Shown piece after piece: positions 32,669 to 42,990 of a DNA stretch of 64,000 nucleotides. Every line of letters begins with the position of its first letter. Position 1 is the first letter of the stretch. Position numbers and translations under genes: made by a program. The notes under the pieces were generated by a model. The model was not told the origin of the DNA, did no database searches, and worked only from the letters and a program-made list of their open reading frames with translations. Origin of the DNA: Kibdelosporangium aridum (GTDB lineage Bacteria > Actinomycetota > Actinomycetes > Mycobacteriales > Pseudonocardiaceae); assembly GCF_900176515.1 (NCBI RefSeq), contig NZ_FWXV01000004.1, positions 310,001 to 374,000 on the forward strand, given 5' to 3'.

Positions 32669-35600
32669 GTGACTCACGCTCCGCTGACTGGTCTGTTGGC
32701 CGGCCTGTCCGCTGATCCCGCGGTCACGGCTGTCGCCGAAGCCGCTGGCGCGCCGCTGTACGAACTCGAAGGCCCGCCCGCGGTGCGCCCGGTGGTGGCC
32801 GCGACGCTCGCTGCCCACTCGACGGTCCTCGCGGTGACCGCGACGGGCCGCGAGGCCGACGACTTAACAGCCGCTTTGGGGGATTTGCTCGGTAAGGACG
32901 CCGTCGCGGCATTCCCGTCGTGGGAGACGCTGCCGCACGAGCGTTTGTCACCGCGCGCTGACACGGTCGCTCAGCGGTTGTCTGTCCTGCGCAAGCTGGC
33001 GCACCCGGAAGGGCCGCCGATCAAGGTCATCGTCTCGACCGTGCGCAGCCTGATTCAGCCGATGGCGCCTGGCCTGGGCGAGCTCGCGCCCGTGCACCTC
33101 ACCACCGGCGAGGAGCAAGACTTCGACGAGCTGATCGAGCGGCTCGTGGTGCTCGCTTACACCCGCGTCGACATGGTCGAGAAGCGCGGCGAGTTCGCGG
33201 TGCGCGGCGGCATCCTCGACCTCTTCCCGCCGACCGCCGAGCACCCGTACCGCGTCGAGTTCTGGGGCGACGAGGTCAGCGAGATCCGGCCGTTCGCCGT
33301 GGCCGACCAGCGCTCGCTGCCCGCCAAGGTCAGCGAGGTGACCGCGTCGCCGTGCCGTGAGCTGCTGCTCACCGAGGACGTGAAGCGGCGCGCGGCCGAC
33401 CTGGCGACCGAGCACGCGACCGACCCGCACCTGGCCGAGATGCTGACCAAGCTCTCCGGTGGCATCCCGGTCGAGGGCATGGAGGCGCTGATCCCGGTGC
33501 TCTGCGTCGGCGAGCTTGAGCTGCTCACCGACGTCCTGCCGGACGGTTCGCACGTGCTCGTGGTCGACCCGGAGAAGATCCGCACGCGGGCGCACGACCT
33601 GGTCCGCACTGGTCAGGAGTTCCTCGAGGCCTCGTGGATGGCCGCTGCCGGTGGTGGCAAGGCCCCGATCGACCTCGGTGCTTCGGCGTACCGCGAGCTG
33701 GGCGAGGTCGTCACGCACGCACGCGACACGGGCCGTCGCTGGTGGACGTTGAGCCAGCTCACGGGCTCTCCGGACGTGCTGTCCCTCGGCATCAAGCCGG
33801 TCGACTCGTATCGCGGCGACATCGAGCGTGCGTTTACGGACCTGCGCGCCCACACCGCGGCTGGCGGCGCCGCTGTCCTGGTTGTGCCTGGTTCCGGTAC
33901 GGCACAGCGTGCGGTTGAGCAACTCGGCGAAGCTGACGTCCCGGCGCGGTTCGCCCCCGACGGGCTCGCCGAGGCGCCGGAGCGTGGCGTGGTCACGGTC
34001 GTGCGGGGCGCGTTGGAAGACGGCTTCGTCGCGCCTGAGTCGGCATTGGTCGTACTGACCGAGACCGACCTGACCGGTGGACGGCATGGGACGTCCACAA
34101 AGGACATGTCGGCCAAGATGCCGTCCAGGCGGCGCAACGCTGTCGACCCGTTGGCGCTCAAGACCGGCGACTACGTGGTGCACGAGCAGCACGGCATCGG
34201 CAAGTACATCGAGATGGTCCAGCGCACGGTCGCCGGCGCGACTCGTGAGTACCTCGTGCTGGAGTACGCGTCGTCGAAGCGCGGCCAGCCGGGGGACCGG
34301 CTCTTCGTGCCGACCGACCAGCTCGACGAGGTCTCCCGCTATGTCGGCGGCGAGCTGCCGACGCTGAACAAGCTCGGCGGGTCGGACTGGAAGAACACGA
34401 AAGCCAAGGCCCGCAAGGCAGTCAAGCAGATCGCGGCCGAGCTCGTGCAGCTGTACGCAGCCAGGCAGTCCGCACCAGGGCACGCGTTCGGAGCGGACAC
34501 GCCGTGGCAGCGTGAGCTGGAGGACGCGTTCCCCTTCACCGAGACCGTCGACCAGATGGCCGCGATCGACGAGGTCAAGGCCGACATGGAACGCGGCGTG
34601 CCGATGGACCGCGTGATCTGTGGCGACGTCGGCTACGGCAAGACCGAGATCGCGGTCCGGGCAGCGTTCAAGGCGGTCCAGGACGGCAAGCAGGTCGTCG
34701 TGCTGGTGCCGACCACGCTGCTGGCGCAGCAGCACCTGAACACGTTCGTCGAGCGCATGCGGTCCTTCCCGGTGACGGTCAAGGGTCTGTCCCGGTTCAC
34801 CGACGCTCTCGAGTCCGACAAGGTCATCGCGGGCCTCGCCGACGGCGAAGTCGACATCGTCATCGGCACGCACCGCCTGCTGCAGACCGGCATCCGTTAC
34901 AAGGACCTCGGCCTGGTGATCGTCGACGAGGAACAGCGCTTCGGCGTCGAGCACAAGGAACACATCAAGGCACTGCGCACCCACGTGGACGTGCTGACCA
35001 TGTCCGCGACGCCGATCCCGCGCACGCTGGAGATGTCGCTCGCGGGTATCCGCGAGATGTCCACAATCCTCACTCCGCCCGAGGACCGGCACCCGATCCT
35101 GACGTACGTCGGTGGGTACGACGAGAAGCAGGTGGCCGCTGCGATCAGGCGTGAACTCCTGCGTGACGGCCAGGTCTTCTTCGTGCACAACCGGGTCTCG
35201 TCGATCGAGCGGGCCGCCAAGCGGATCCGCGAGCTCGTGCCCGAGGCGCGCGTGGTCACCGCGCACGGCCAGATGAACGAGGACCGCCTCGAGAAGATCA
35301 TCCAAGGCTTCTGGGAACGCGAACACGACGTGCTCGTGTCCACCACGATCGTCGAGACGGGCCTGGACATCTCCAACGCCAACACGCTGATCGTCGAACG
35401 CGGCGACCTCCTCGGCCTCGCTCAGCTGCACCAGCTGCGCGGCCGGGTTGGCCGTGGCCGTGAACGTGGGTACGCGTACTTCCTGTACCCGCCGGAGGCC
35501 CCGCTCACCGAGACCGCGCACGACCGGCTCGCCACCATCGCGCAGAACACCGAGCTCGGCGCGGGTATGGCGGTGGCCATGAAGGACCTGGAGATCCGCG

Positions 35601-36226
35601 GCGCGGGCAACATCCTCGGCGCCGAGCAGTCCGGGCACATCGCGGGCGTCGGCTTCGACCTCTATGTCCGGCTGGTCGGCGAGGCCGTCGAGGCATTCCG
35701 CAGGCACGCCGGCGCCGACGTGCCGGAAGGCGAGGAGGAGCTGGCCGAGGTCCGTGTGGACCTGCCGGTCGACGCGCACATCCCGCACGACTACGTGCCG
35801 GGCGAGCGGTTGCGTCTTGAGGCGTACCGCAAGATCGCCGCGGCGCGTGACGCCGATGAGCTCGCCGGGGTGATGGAGGAGCTCAAGGACCGCTACGGCG
35901 CCCCGCCGCTGCCGGTCGAGCGGCTCTTCGCGGTGGCCGGATTCCGCCAGACCTGCCGTACACACGGCGTCACCGAGGTCACCACCCAGGGCGCGTCGAT
36001 CCGGTTCACCCCGTTGGACCTGCGCGACTCGCAGCTCGTCCGGCTCAAGCGGCTGCACCCCAAGGCGAACTACAAAGCGGTTACGAACACCGTGACGGTG
36101 CCTCGCCCGACCGAGGGCCCGGCCGGTGGCCGGATCGGTGCGCCGCACCTGCGTGACCAGGAACTTCTCAAGTGGTGTGCGGACTTCCTGGAAAGCCTCG
36201 TGATCGCCCCGGCCCCAGTCGGGTGA
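32669..36226 (+). CDS. mfd: Transcription-repair coupling factor
   Basis: 1185 residues from GTG 32669 (AAGGGGA upstream). UvrB-like N-terminal domains (about 1-350), the RNA polymerase-interacting CarD-like domain (near 500-570, DYVVHEQHGIGKYIEM), then the RecG-like motor with Walker A GDVGYGKTEIA near 651, DEEQRFG near 751 and the TRG/motif VI region RGRVGRGRERGYAY, and a C-terminal TRCF domain. Mfd removes RNA polymerase stalled at DNA lesions and recruits UvrA. Position matches mycobacterial Rv1020. Confidence 0.98.
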   Translation: MTHAPLTGLLAGLSADPAVTAVAEAAGAPLYELEGPPAVRPVVAATLAAHSTVLAVTATGREADDLTAALGDLLGKDAVAAFPSWETLPHERLSPRADTVAQRLSVLRKLAHPEGPPIKVIVSTVRSLIQPMAPGLGELAPVHLTTGEEQDFDELIERLVVLAYTRVDMVEKRGEFAVRGGILDLFPPTAEHPYRVEFWGDEVSEIRPFAVADQRSLPAKVSEVTASPCRELLLTEDVKRRAADLATEHATDPHLAEMLTKLSGGIPVEGMEALIPVLCVGELELLTDVLPDGSHVLVVDPEKIRTRAHDLVRTGQEFLEASWMAAAGGGKAPIDLGASAYRELGEVVTHARDTGRRWWTLSQLTGSPDVLSLGIKPVDSYRGDIERAFTDLRAHTAAGGAAVLVVPGSGTAQRAVEQLGEADVPARFAPDGLAEAPERGVVTVVRGALEDGFVAPESALVVLTETDLTGGRHGTSTKDMSAKMPSRRRNAVDPLALKTGDYVVHEQHGIGKYIEMVQRTVAGATREYLVLEYASSKRGQPGDRLFVPTDQLDEVSRYVGGELPTLNKLGGSDWKNTKAKARKAVKQIAAELVQLYAARQSAPGHAFGADTPWQRELEDAFPFTETVDQMAAIDEVKADMERGVPMDRVICGDVGYGKTEIAVRAAFKAVQDGKQVVVLVPTTLLAQQHLNTFVERMRSFPVTVKGLSRFTDALESDKVIAGLADGEVDIVIGTHRLLQTGIRYKDLGLVIVDEEQRFGVEHKEHIKALRTHVDVLTMSATPIPRTLEMSLAGIREMSTILTPPEDRHPILTYVGGYDEKQVAAAIRRELLRDGQVFFVHNRVSSIERAAKRIRELVPEARVVTAHGQMNEDRLEKIIQGFWEREHDVLVSTTIVETGLDISNANTLIVERGDLLGLAQLHQLRGRVGRGRERGYAYFLYPPEAPLTETAHDRLATIAQNTELGAGMAVAMKDLEIRGAGNILGAEQSGHIAGVGFDLYVRLVGEAVEAFRRHAGADVPEGEEELAEVRVDLPVDAHIPHDYVPGERLRLEAYRKIAAARDADELAGVMEELKDRYGAPPLPVERLFAVAGFRQTCRTHGVTEVTTQGASIRFTPLDLRDSQLVRLKRLHPKANYKAVTNTVTVPRPTEGPAGGRIGAPHLRDQELLKWCADFLESLVIAPAPVG

Positions 36227-36254
36227 CAACATCGCCTATGAGAGGCTTGCCACT

Positions 36255-37214
36255 GTGACGACTGCCATGCGCCGCTCAATCGGGATGATCACCGCAACGG
36301 CCCTGCTCGTGGCCGGTTGCAGTGCGGGTCAGGGCGACCCGAAGGTTGCTTTGACCGTCGGTGACGTAAAGGTGTCGACGGTCGAGCAGGTCCAGCGGAC
36401 GCTGACCGACCTGCTGGCCACCAACCAGGGCGCACAGGACCAGGCCCGCCAGCACAAACTGGACCAGGTCTCGCGCGGCATCATCACGCAGCAGGCGGTC
36501 AACCAGTTGACTGCCGAGGCCGCGCGGCGTGCGGGCATCCAGATCCCCGACGCACTGGCCGAGGAAGCGATCCCGCAGCTGACCGGGCCGGCGGCGACCG
36601 AGGGCGATCCCTTCCAGGCGACCGTGGACGCCGCGTTCCCAGCCAAGGAGCTGGCCCGCTACCGCCTGGCGCTGGCCGAGCTCGGTGCCCGGGCGATCGG
36701 CCGGACCGCGATCACGTTCGACGCGGCGTTCCCGCAGAACTTCGAAGACGCGCGTGAGCTGGCCCGCAAGGTCGCCGCGGACCCGGCTCAGTCCGCCGCG
36801 CTGATGCAGGCGGTGCCCAATCCGCAGCAGGAAGCGGCCATCAACCAGACGCAGAGCTCGGCGAGCGCGCAGAACGCGACGCAGCTGCTGCAGATCGCCG
36901 GTTTCCCGCTGTTCAACATTCCCGTCGGCTCTGTCGTCGCCACACGGCTGGAAGGTGAACAGGGCGGGTACGTCGTGTTCTACATGAAGGCCAAGCAGAC
37001 CGCGGCGCCGCCCGCCGGTTTCGACGTTGGCCAGATCCCGCTGCTTGACCGGTCCAAGGTCGGCCGGGCCCAGTTGATGGACGTGGCACTGAAGACCCGG
37101 GTCGAGCCCAACCCGCGGTTCGGCACGTGGGACCCGTTCAGCCTGCGGGTCGTCTCCGCTGAGGAGGCCGCGGTGGCCAGCGCGGTGTACCAGGCCGCCG
37201 CGACGAAGCCGTGA
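36255..37214 (+). CDS. SurA-like lipoprotein
   Basis: 319 residues from GTG 36255 (ATG 36267 is an alternative). The lipobox LLVAGCS anchors the mature protein outside the membrane. The following region (about 30-180) has a SurA N-terminal-like helical chaperone arrangement, including TVEQVQRTLTDLL and VSRGIITQQAVNQLT; no obvious PPIase parvulin motif remains. The 3' end overlaps mazG by 4 bp, so the pair is co-translated. Likely an extracytoplasmic chaperone (inference). Confidence 0.8.
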   Translation: MTTAMRRSIGMITATALLVAGCSAGQGDPKVALTVGDVKVSTVEQVQRTLTDLLATNQGAQDQARQHKLDQVSRGIITQQAVNQLTAEAARRAGIQIPDALAEEAIPQLTGPAATEGDPFQATVDAAFPAKELARYRLALAELGARAIGRTAITFDAAFPQNFEDARELARKVAADPAQSAALMQAVPNPQQEAAINQTQSSASAQNATQLLQIAGFPLFNIPVGSVVATRLEGEQGGYVVFYMKAKQTAAPPAGFDVGQIPLLDRSKVGRAQLMDVALKTRVEPNPRFGTWDPFSLRVVSAEEAAVASAVYQAAATKP

Positions 37215-37906
37215 CACCAGGCGAGAAGTTGCTCGAAGCGGTGGCGGTGATGGACCGCCTCCGCTCGCCGGGTGGGTGTCCATGGGATGCCGAGCAGACC
37301 CACGAGTCGTTGCGGCAGTACCTGATCGAAGAGTGCTTCGAGCTGATCGAGGCAATCGAGGACGGCGACCGCGCGGCCTTGCGTGAAGAGCTCGGCGACG
37401 TGCTGCTGCAGGTGCTGTTCCACGCCCGGGTCGCGCAGGAGGACCCGGCCGACCCGTTCACGATCGACGACGTGGCCGAAGCGCTGTCGGCGAAGCTGAT
37501 CGGCCGTCACCCGCACGTCTTCGCGACCGACCCGGCGGTGCGGGACTCGGCGACCCAGGAGAAGCGCTGGGAAGAGCTGAAGCAGGACGAGAAGAAACGC
37601 GAATCCAGCATCGACGGCGTAGCCCTCGGCGCACCCGCCCTCGCTCTCGCCGCGAAACTCGCCCAACGCACGGCTCGCGCCGGATTCCCAACGGATCTGC
37701 TGCCATCCGGCGACAGCCCAGCGGAGCAACTCTTCGCCACCGCCGCCCGCGCCAAGATCGCGGGCGAGGAGCCCGAGGGCGATGTCCGTGCGGTGGCACG
37801 GAAGTTCGCCGAGGACGTGCGGACGGCTGAGCGTGCCGCGAAGGACGCGGGCCTTGACCCGGCCGCGTTGACCGAGGAGCAGTGGCGGCAGTACTGGCCT
37901 GGATGA
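37211..37906 (+). CDS. mazG: MazG-family nucleoside triphosphate pyrophosphohydrolase
   Basis: 231 residues, single MazG domain. The metal-binding EECFELIEAIE and REELGDVLLQVLFHA motifs (EExxE...ExxD pattern) are intact; RSPGGCPWDAEQTH is the usual N-terminal signature. MazG hydrolyses non-canonical and damaged NTPs. It keeps the mfd-mazG order of mycobacteria and overlaps the lipoprotein stop by 4 bp. The actinobacterial form is one domain longer than the minimal fold at its C-terminus. Confidence 0.95.
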   Translation: MTPGEKLLEAVAVMDRLRSPGGCPWDAEQTHESLRQYLIEECFELIEAIEDGDRAALREELGDVLLQVLFHARVAQEDPADPFTIDDVAEALSAKLIGRHPHVFATDPAVRDSATQEKRWEELKQDEKKRESSIDGVALGAPALALAAKLAQRTARAGFPTDLLPSGDSPAEQLFATAARAKIAGEEPEGDVRAVARKFAEDVRTAERAAKDAGLDPAALTEEQWRQYWPG

Positions 37907-37919
37907 CGAGGGGGCGACG

Positions 37920-38336
37920 GTGAACCAAGACCACCTCAGGCGAGCGATCGCACTGGCAGTCGAAGCACGAGCGGGCGGGAACCCGCCGTTCGGGTCGCTC
38001 CTGGTCGGGCCGGACGGCGCTGTGCTGGCGGAGGAACGCAACTCCAGCCTCACCGACAACGACATCACCGCGCACCCGGAGCTGAAACTCGCCCGCTGGG
38101 CCGCCCAGTCGCTGGACGCCGCCACCGCCGCCGGGACCACGATGTACACCAGCTGTGAACCGTGCGGGATGTGCGCGGGCGCACTGGCTCGCTCCGGGAT
38201 CGGACACGTGGTGTTCGCGTTGTCGGGCGAGCAGCTCAACGGGTTGAGGACGTCCGGTGGCGGATTCCCCGCGGTGCCGACCGATGGGCCGCACCTCTAC
38301 GACGAGGCCAAGACTCCCGTCGAGGGGTACTACTGA
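37920..38336 (+). CDS. Nucleoside/cytidine deaminase-like protein
   Basis: 138 residues. The zinc deaminase motifs are HPEL (catalytic HxE) and SCEPCGMCAGAL (PCxxC), and NPPFGSLLVGPDG is the N-terminal core. This subgroup includes guanine deaminases and tRNA adenosine deaminase relatives; the exact substrate is unclear. It is 13 bp behind mazG and may be read from the same message. Confidence 0.85.
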   Translation: MNQDHLRRAIALAVEARAGGNPPFGSLLVGPDGAVLAEERNSSLTDNDITAHPELKLARWAAQSLDAATAAGTTMYTSCEPCGMCAGALARSGIGHVVFALSGEQLNGLRTSGGGFPAVPTDGPHLYDEAKTPVEGYY

Positions 38337-38436
38337 CCGCGGGCACGGCGGAAGCAAGACCTGACCTCGATTGAGGACGGAAGTTGGCCTAAAGGGTCGT
38401 TACGGTCGCCATCAGTACCGACACACGACCTGAGGA

Positions 38437-38905
38437 GTGACCCATCGGCTCCGCAGTCGTCAAGCAGCTCGTCGAAGCCGGCCACCAGGTCCGCGCGCTG
38501 ACTCGCAATGCTCTTGCCGCGAACCTGCCCGAGCAGGTTGAGGTCGCTGAGGGTGACCTGACCAGGCCGGAGTCCCTTGAGCCGGCGTTTCAGGGCGTCA
38601 CCGCCGTCATGAGCAACGCCCTCGGCTGGGCCGAGACGATTCGTTCCGAAGGCGTTGTCAGGGAACCGTATGGCGAAAGGCTGACCGCGTCGGTCGACAT
38701 CGACGACTTCGCCGCGGTGGTGGCGGCCGTGCTGGTGGACGGCGGTCACTCCGGCCAGTCCTATCGCGTCACCGGCCCCGAGGCGCTGACCCCCGGCGAG
38801 AAGGTCCGGGCCATCGCCGCGGCCCTCGGCGAGGATGTCCGGTTCGAGGAGCTCACACCGAGAACTCGCACGCCTTCCGCTGAGCATGGCGTGCCATCGA
38901 GCCTT
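38437..38905 (+). pseudogene. Remnant of an NmrA-type NAD(P)-binding reductase gene
   Basis: An intact promoter-proximal end (GAGGAG then GTG 38437) is followed out of frame by IGSAVVKQLVEAGHQVRALTR, the nucleotide-binding fold without its glycine-rich start. After GVTAV the text jumps to MSNALGWAETIRSEGVVREPYG, so about 100 residues of the middle are missing, and the tail FEELTP then loses homology-like character. Three lesions (N-terminal deletion, internal deletion, decayed end) show a dead gene of the NmrA/azoreductase-like SDR family. It abuts the convergent methyltransferase gene. Confidence 0.7.
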
Positions 38906-39731
38906 ACGGCCGCCAGATGTCGATGGCGATCTGACGTGTTTGCTCGCTGAACGTGCCGCTTGGGCTGGTGTCGTGCAGGAGCTGCCTCAGCTCGGCCTCG
39001 AACTTCCCGAGCTCGTCGCCGAACAGGTGTGGTGCCGCGCTCGACAGCGAGAACACCGCGGCGACGACCTCGTCAGTGCTGCGAGTGAGCACCCTGCCGG
39101 GGATCTCGATCTGCTGTGGACCGGTGAAGCCCGCGGCTCGGTAGATCTCGCCCTCGCCGCTGGCCGTGCCCTGGGCGAGCGAGCCTTGGCCTGCGCGCCG
39201 GGTGGGGCCCAGGTAGCTGCGGACCAGTTCGGTGATCGCTGAGTGCGGCGGGCGGGGATGCGCCAGGGCTTCCTCGCCGTTGACGCCTTGATGCGTTGTG
39301 GCGTGCACATGTGCGCAGGCTCCGCCGGCGTCCAGCATGCTTCGGGCGATCGAGGCAACTTTTGGCCGGTCCATCCAATGAAAGGACTGGGCGAAAGTGA
39401 TCAGCCGGAAACTGCCCAGCCCGGCGGGCAGGTCCTCGGCACGCATATGCCGCCATTGCGTGTTGTGGATGCCCGTTTCGGTGGCGAGACGACTCGCTTC
39501 GGTGAGCATGTCGGGGTCCGCGTCCACGCCGACCGCCTGCTCGAATCGGTTGGCCAGCAGCAAGGTCAGGGAGCCTGGACCGCATCCGACGTCGAGCAGG
39601 CGTCCGGAACCGTCAAGGCCAAGCTCGGTGGTCAGAGCGTCGGCGAGGGCTGTGGGATACGGCATCCGGCCTCGCGGGTAGTACCGGGCACTGCCTGAAT
39701 AGAGCGACGGATCCCATTGCCAAGTTGCCAC
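38904..39731 (-). CDS. Class I SAM-dependent methyltransferase
   Basis: 275 residues. LLDVGCGPGSLTLLLA is motif I; VGVDADPDML, the HMRAEDLPAG segment and FRLITFAQSFHWMDR are motifs typical of the UbiE/BioC-like group (Methyltransf_11/25). The substrate is unknown. It is divergent from the tricorn protease gene with only 41 bp between start codons. Confidence 0.88.
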   Translation of the reverse strand: MATWQWDPSLYSGSARYYPRGRMPYPTALADALTTELGLDGSGRLLDVGCGPGSLTLLLANRFEQAVGVDADPDMLTEASRLATETGIHNTQWRHMRAEDLPAGLGSFRLITFAQSFHWMDRPKVASIARSMLDAGGACAHVHATTHQGVNGEEALAHPRPPHSAITELVRSYLGPTRRAGQGSLAQGTASGEGEIYRAAGFTGPQQIEIPGRVLTRSTDEVVAAVFSLSSAAPHLFGDELGKFEAELRQLLHDTSPSGTFSEQTRQIAIDIWRP

Positions 39732-39772
39732 GTCGACCAGCGTAGGGGCCGCACGACGGTAAGTTGGGTCGA

Positions 39773-42700
39773 GTGAGTGACGCGTATCTGCGGTTTCCCC
39801 ACCTGCATGGCGACCTCGTCACGTTCGTGGCCGAGGACGATGTCTGGCTGGCGCCGATGGACGGTGGCCGCGCCTGGCGGGTGTCCGCCGATCAGATGGC
39901 GGTGGCCCGCCCGCGGATTTCCCCTGACGGCAGCCACATCGCGTGGACCAGCACCAGGGACGTCGAGCCCGAGGTGCACGTCGCGCCCGTGGACGGCGGG
40001 GAAAGCCGCAGGCTGACTCATTGGGGCTCAGTCAAAACCACGGCCCTCGGCTGGAACCCGGCAGGCGAGGTGCTCGCGATCAGTTCCGTGTCGCAAGCAC
40101 AATTCCGTCGCACCTGGGCGTACGCGATCCCGCTCGACGGTCAGCCGCGACAGTTGCCGTGGGGTCCGGTCGGGGACATCACGTACCGCGAGGACGGCGC
40201 GGTGCTCGTGCAGACACGTGACTCGGACGATCCGGCGTATTGGAAGCGCTACCGAGGCGGCACGGTCGGCCGGTTCTGGGTGGACGTGGCGGGTTCCGGC
40301 GAATTCACCCGCATCCTGTCCGAACTGGACTCCAGCTTGGTTTCGCCGATGTGGATCGGCGATCGGATCGCGTTCCTGTCCGACCATTCGGGCGTTGGCA
40401 ACGTGTACTCGTGCCTGCCGGACGGCACGGATCTGCGGCAGCACACCGATCACGAGTTCTACGCGCGCAACGCGTCCACCGACGGCGCCCGCGTGGTGTA
40501 CCACTCAGCGGGTGATCTGTGGATCTTGGACAGTCTCGACGCCGAGCCGCGTCGACTGTCGATCAGGCTTGGCGGGCCGCGAGTTTCCCGTCAGCGGTAC
40601 CCGATCTCGGCACGGTGGTCCGTCGGTGACGTCGCTCCCGACCACACCGGCCGGGCGAGTGCCGTCGAGGTGCGCGGGACCGTGCACTGGTTGACGCACC
40701 AGGACGGGCCCGCCCGTGCCCTGTCTGCGGAACCCGGTGTGCGGGCGCGACTTCCGCAAGTCCTTGGGACGACTGGCCACGTCATCTGGGTCACGGATGT
40801 CGAGGGCGATGAAGCGCTGGAAATCGTGCCAGTTGAAGGGGGCGCACCCAGGCGCATCGGCTCGGGGCAAATCGGGCGTGTCCATGAGCTGGTCGCCGCG
40901 CCAGACGGCCGCAGGGTCGGACTGGTCACCGACAATGGCCGTGTTTTGCTTGTCGAGGTCGAAACGGGCGAAATTCGTGCTGTCACGGAGGTTCGTGATG
41001 GCGATCCGACGGGTTTGCAGTTCTCGCCGGACTCCGGCTGGCTCGCGTGGTCCCATCCAGGGCCGTCCCCGCTGCGTCAGATCAAGATGGCCGACACCAC
41101 CAATTTGTCCATAGTAGACGTCACGCCGTTACGGTTCGACGATCACGAACCGGTTTTCACCGCGGACGGCAAGTACCTGGCGTTCCTGTCGGCGCGAAGC
41201 TTCGATCCGCGCTACGACGCGCACGTGTTCGACATGTACTTCGCGAGCGGATCACGCCCTTACCTGGTGCCATTGTCGGCGACAACACCATCGCCCTTCG
41301 CGCCGCAGGTCCAGGGGCGTCCGGTCACCGAGTCCGACGATGACGACAAGGATGACGACGAGGAGACAACACCGCGGGTTTCCGTTGACGTCGAAGGGAT
41401 TTCCGACCGGCTAGTGCCGTTCCCAGTGGCGTCGGCCAGGTATTGGTCGTTGTACCCGGCCAAGGACGGTGTGCTGTGGATGACGCGCCCGTTGTCCGGC
41501 GAACTCGGGCACGACCTCGCTTCGACCGACGAAAGCCCACCCAGGTCGTCGTTGGTGCGATTCGACTTCGACAAGCGACGTACCGAGACTCTGGTCGACA
41601 CCCTCGACCAGTTCTGGGTCAGCGGTGACGGCAAGCGGATCGTCGTCCACGATGGACGATCACTGCGCGTCTTGCCCTCGGAGCACAAGGCAGACGACGA
41701 CAGCTCGGACAATGTGGACGTTGACCTGTCGCGGATCCGCGTAACCGTCGACCCGCCCGCGGAATGGCGCCAGTCCTACAACGAGGCCGGACGGCTGATG
41801 CGGGACCACTTCTGGCGCAGCGACATGGGCGGCGTCGACTGGGACGCCCAGCTCGCGCGTTACCGGACCTTGTTGCCACGATTGGGTTCCTACGATGATC
41901 TCGTGGACCTCATCTGGGAGGTTCAGGGCGAACTGGGAACTTCGCACGCGTATGTCTACGAGACACGGGACTCGCCGGATTCACGGGTGCGAGTCGGTTT
42001 GCTCGGCGCGGACTTCTCACCCGATGCCGAGGGCGTTTGGCGGATCGACAGGATTCTGCCGACGGAGACGTCAGATCCCGACGCCCGCTCGCCGTTGCGT
42101 GCTCCCGGTGTCGGAGTCCGCGTCGGCGACGCGATTCTGGCGGTCGACGGACGCGCAGTGGGAGCGTTGGGCCCATCGGCACTTTTGGCTGGTTCCGCAG
42201 GAAAGCCAGTCGAGCTGACCATTGGTCCGGCGGCAGGCGGGGCTTCGCGGCGGGTTGTCGTCGTGCCTTTGTTGGATGACACGGCTTTGCGGTATCACGC
42301 TTGGGTCGCCGAGCGCCGCGAGCACGTGCACTCACTGTCCGAGGGACGCGTCGGGTATTTGCACCTGCCCGACATGCTGTCGGCGGGATGGGCGCAACTG
42401 CACCGGGATCTTCGGCTGGAAATGCGCCGCGAGGCGTTGGTTGTGGACATCCGGGAGAATCGCGGCGGCCACCTTTCCCAGCTGGTAGTGGAAAAACTGG
42501 CCCGCCGAGTGGTCGGCTGGCAGATCAGCCGGGACGGCGCACGACCAGAGTCATATCCCCAGGACGCCCCCCGCGGCCCAATCGTGGCCGTGGCCGATGA
42601 GCAGAGCGGCTCCGACGGCGACATCGTCAACGCCGCGATCAAAGCCTTGGGGCTCGGGCCCGTCGTGGGCATGCGGACGTGGGGCGGAACGATCGGAATC

Positions 42701-42940
42701 GACAGCCGTTACCACCTGGTCGACGGAACACTCGTGACCCAGCCTTGCTACGCCACCTGGCTCGAAGGCCCCGGCTGGGGCGTCGAGAACCATGGCGTCG
42801 AGCCGGACGTCGAAGTGCCGATCACGCCAATGGATTACGCCGCAGGACGCGACCCGCAGTTGGATACCGCGGTGAGGCTGGCACTGGAGGCCCTGGAAAC
42901 CCGCCCAGCCGTCAGCCCGCCCGCGCTGCCTGAGCTGTAG
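39773..42940 (+). CDS. Tricorn protease homologue
   Basis: 1055 residues from GTG 39773. Domains in order: six-bladed propeller (about 1-280), seven-bladed propeller (about 290-660, with an acidic Asp/Glu insert SDDDDKDDDEE near 525-535), then C1, PDZ (about 745-840) and C2. Catalytic residues are in place: His in GTSHAY near 721, the Ser in DEQSGSDGD near 945, and Glu in the terminal region after WGVENHGVEPD. Tricorn trims peptides released by the proteasome, which actinomycetes possess. No signal peptide, so it is cytoplasmic. The start codon follows the divergent methyltransferase gene closely. Confidence 0.94.
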   Translation: MSDAYLRFPHLHGDLVTFVAEDDVWLAPMDGGRAWRVSADQMAVARPRISPDGSHIAWTSTRDVEPEVHVAPVDGGESRRLTHWGSVKTTALGWNPAGEVLAISSVSQAQFRRTWAYAIPLDGQPRQLPWGPVGDITYREDGAVLVQTRDSDDPAYWKRYRGGTVGRFWVDVAGSGEFTRILSELDSSLVSPMWIGDRIAFLSDHSGVGNVYSCLPDGTDLRQHTDHEFYARNASTDGARVVYHSAGDLWILDSLDAEPRRLSIRLGGPRVSRQRYPISARWSVGDVAPDHTGRASAVEVRGTVHWLTHQDGPARALSAEPGVRARLPQVLGTTGHVIWVTDVEGDEALEIVPVEGGAPRRIGSGQIGRVHELVAAPDGRRVGLVTDNGRVLLVEVETGEIRAVTEVRDGDPTGLQFSPDSGWLAWSHPGPSPLRQIKMADTTNLSIVDVTPLRFDDHEPVFTADGKYLAFLSARSFDPRYDAHVFDMYFASGSRPYLVPLSATTPSPFAPQVQGRPVTESDDDDKDDDEETTPRVSVDVEGISDRLVPFPVASARYWSLYPAKDGVLWMTRPLSGELGHDLASTDESPPRSSLVRFDFDKRRTETLVDTLDQFWVSGDGKRIVVHDGRSLRVLPSEHKADDDSSDNVDVDLSRIRVTVDPPAEWRQSYNEAGRLMRDHFWRSDMGGVDWDAQLARYRTLLPRLGSYDDLVDLIWEVQGELGTSHAYVYETRDSPDSRVRVGLLGADFSPDAEGVWRIDRILPTETSDPDARSPLRAPGVGVRVGDAILAVDGRAVGALGPSALLAGSAGKPVELTIGPAAGGASRRVVVVPLLDDTALRYHAWVAERREHVHSLSEGRVGYLHLPDMLSAGWAQLHRDLRLEMRREALVVDIRENRGGHLSQLVVEKLARRVVGWQISRDGARPESYPQDAPRGPIVAVADEQSGSDGDIVNAAIKALGLGPVVGMRTWGGTIGIDSRYHLVDGTLVTQPCYATWLEGPGWGVENHGVEPDVEVPITPMDYAAGRDPQLDTAVRLALEALETRPAVSPPALPEL

Positions 42941-42990
42941 CTGAGGCATCGCACGGGTGTTCTTGGATGATGACCAGCCTGGCGGCCTAC

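Noticed and set aside
32948..36232. Long minus-strand frame opposite mfd
   Set aside because: Antisense to a fully recognised gene with GC-rich third positions; no protein-like motif.
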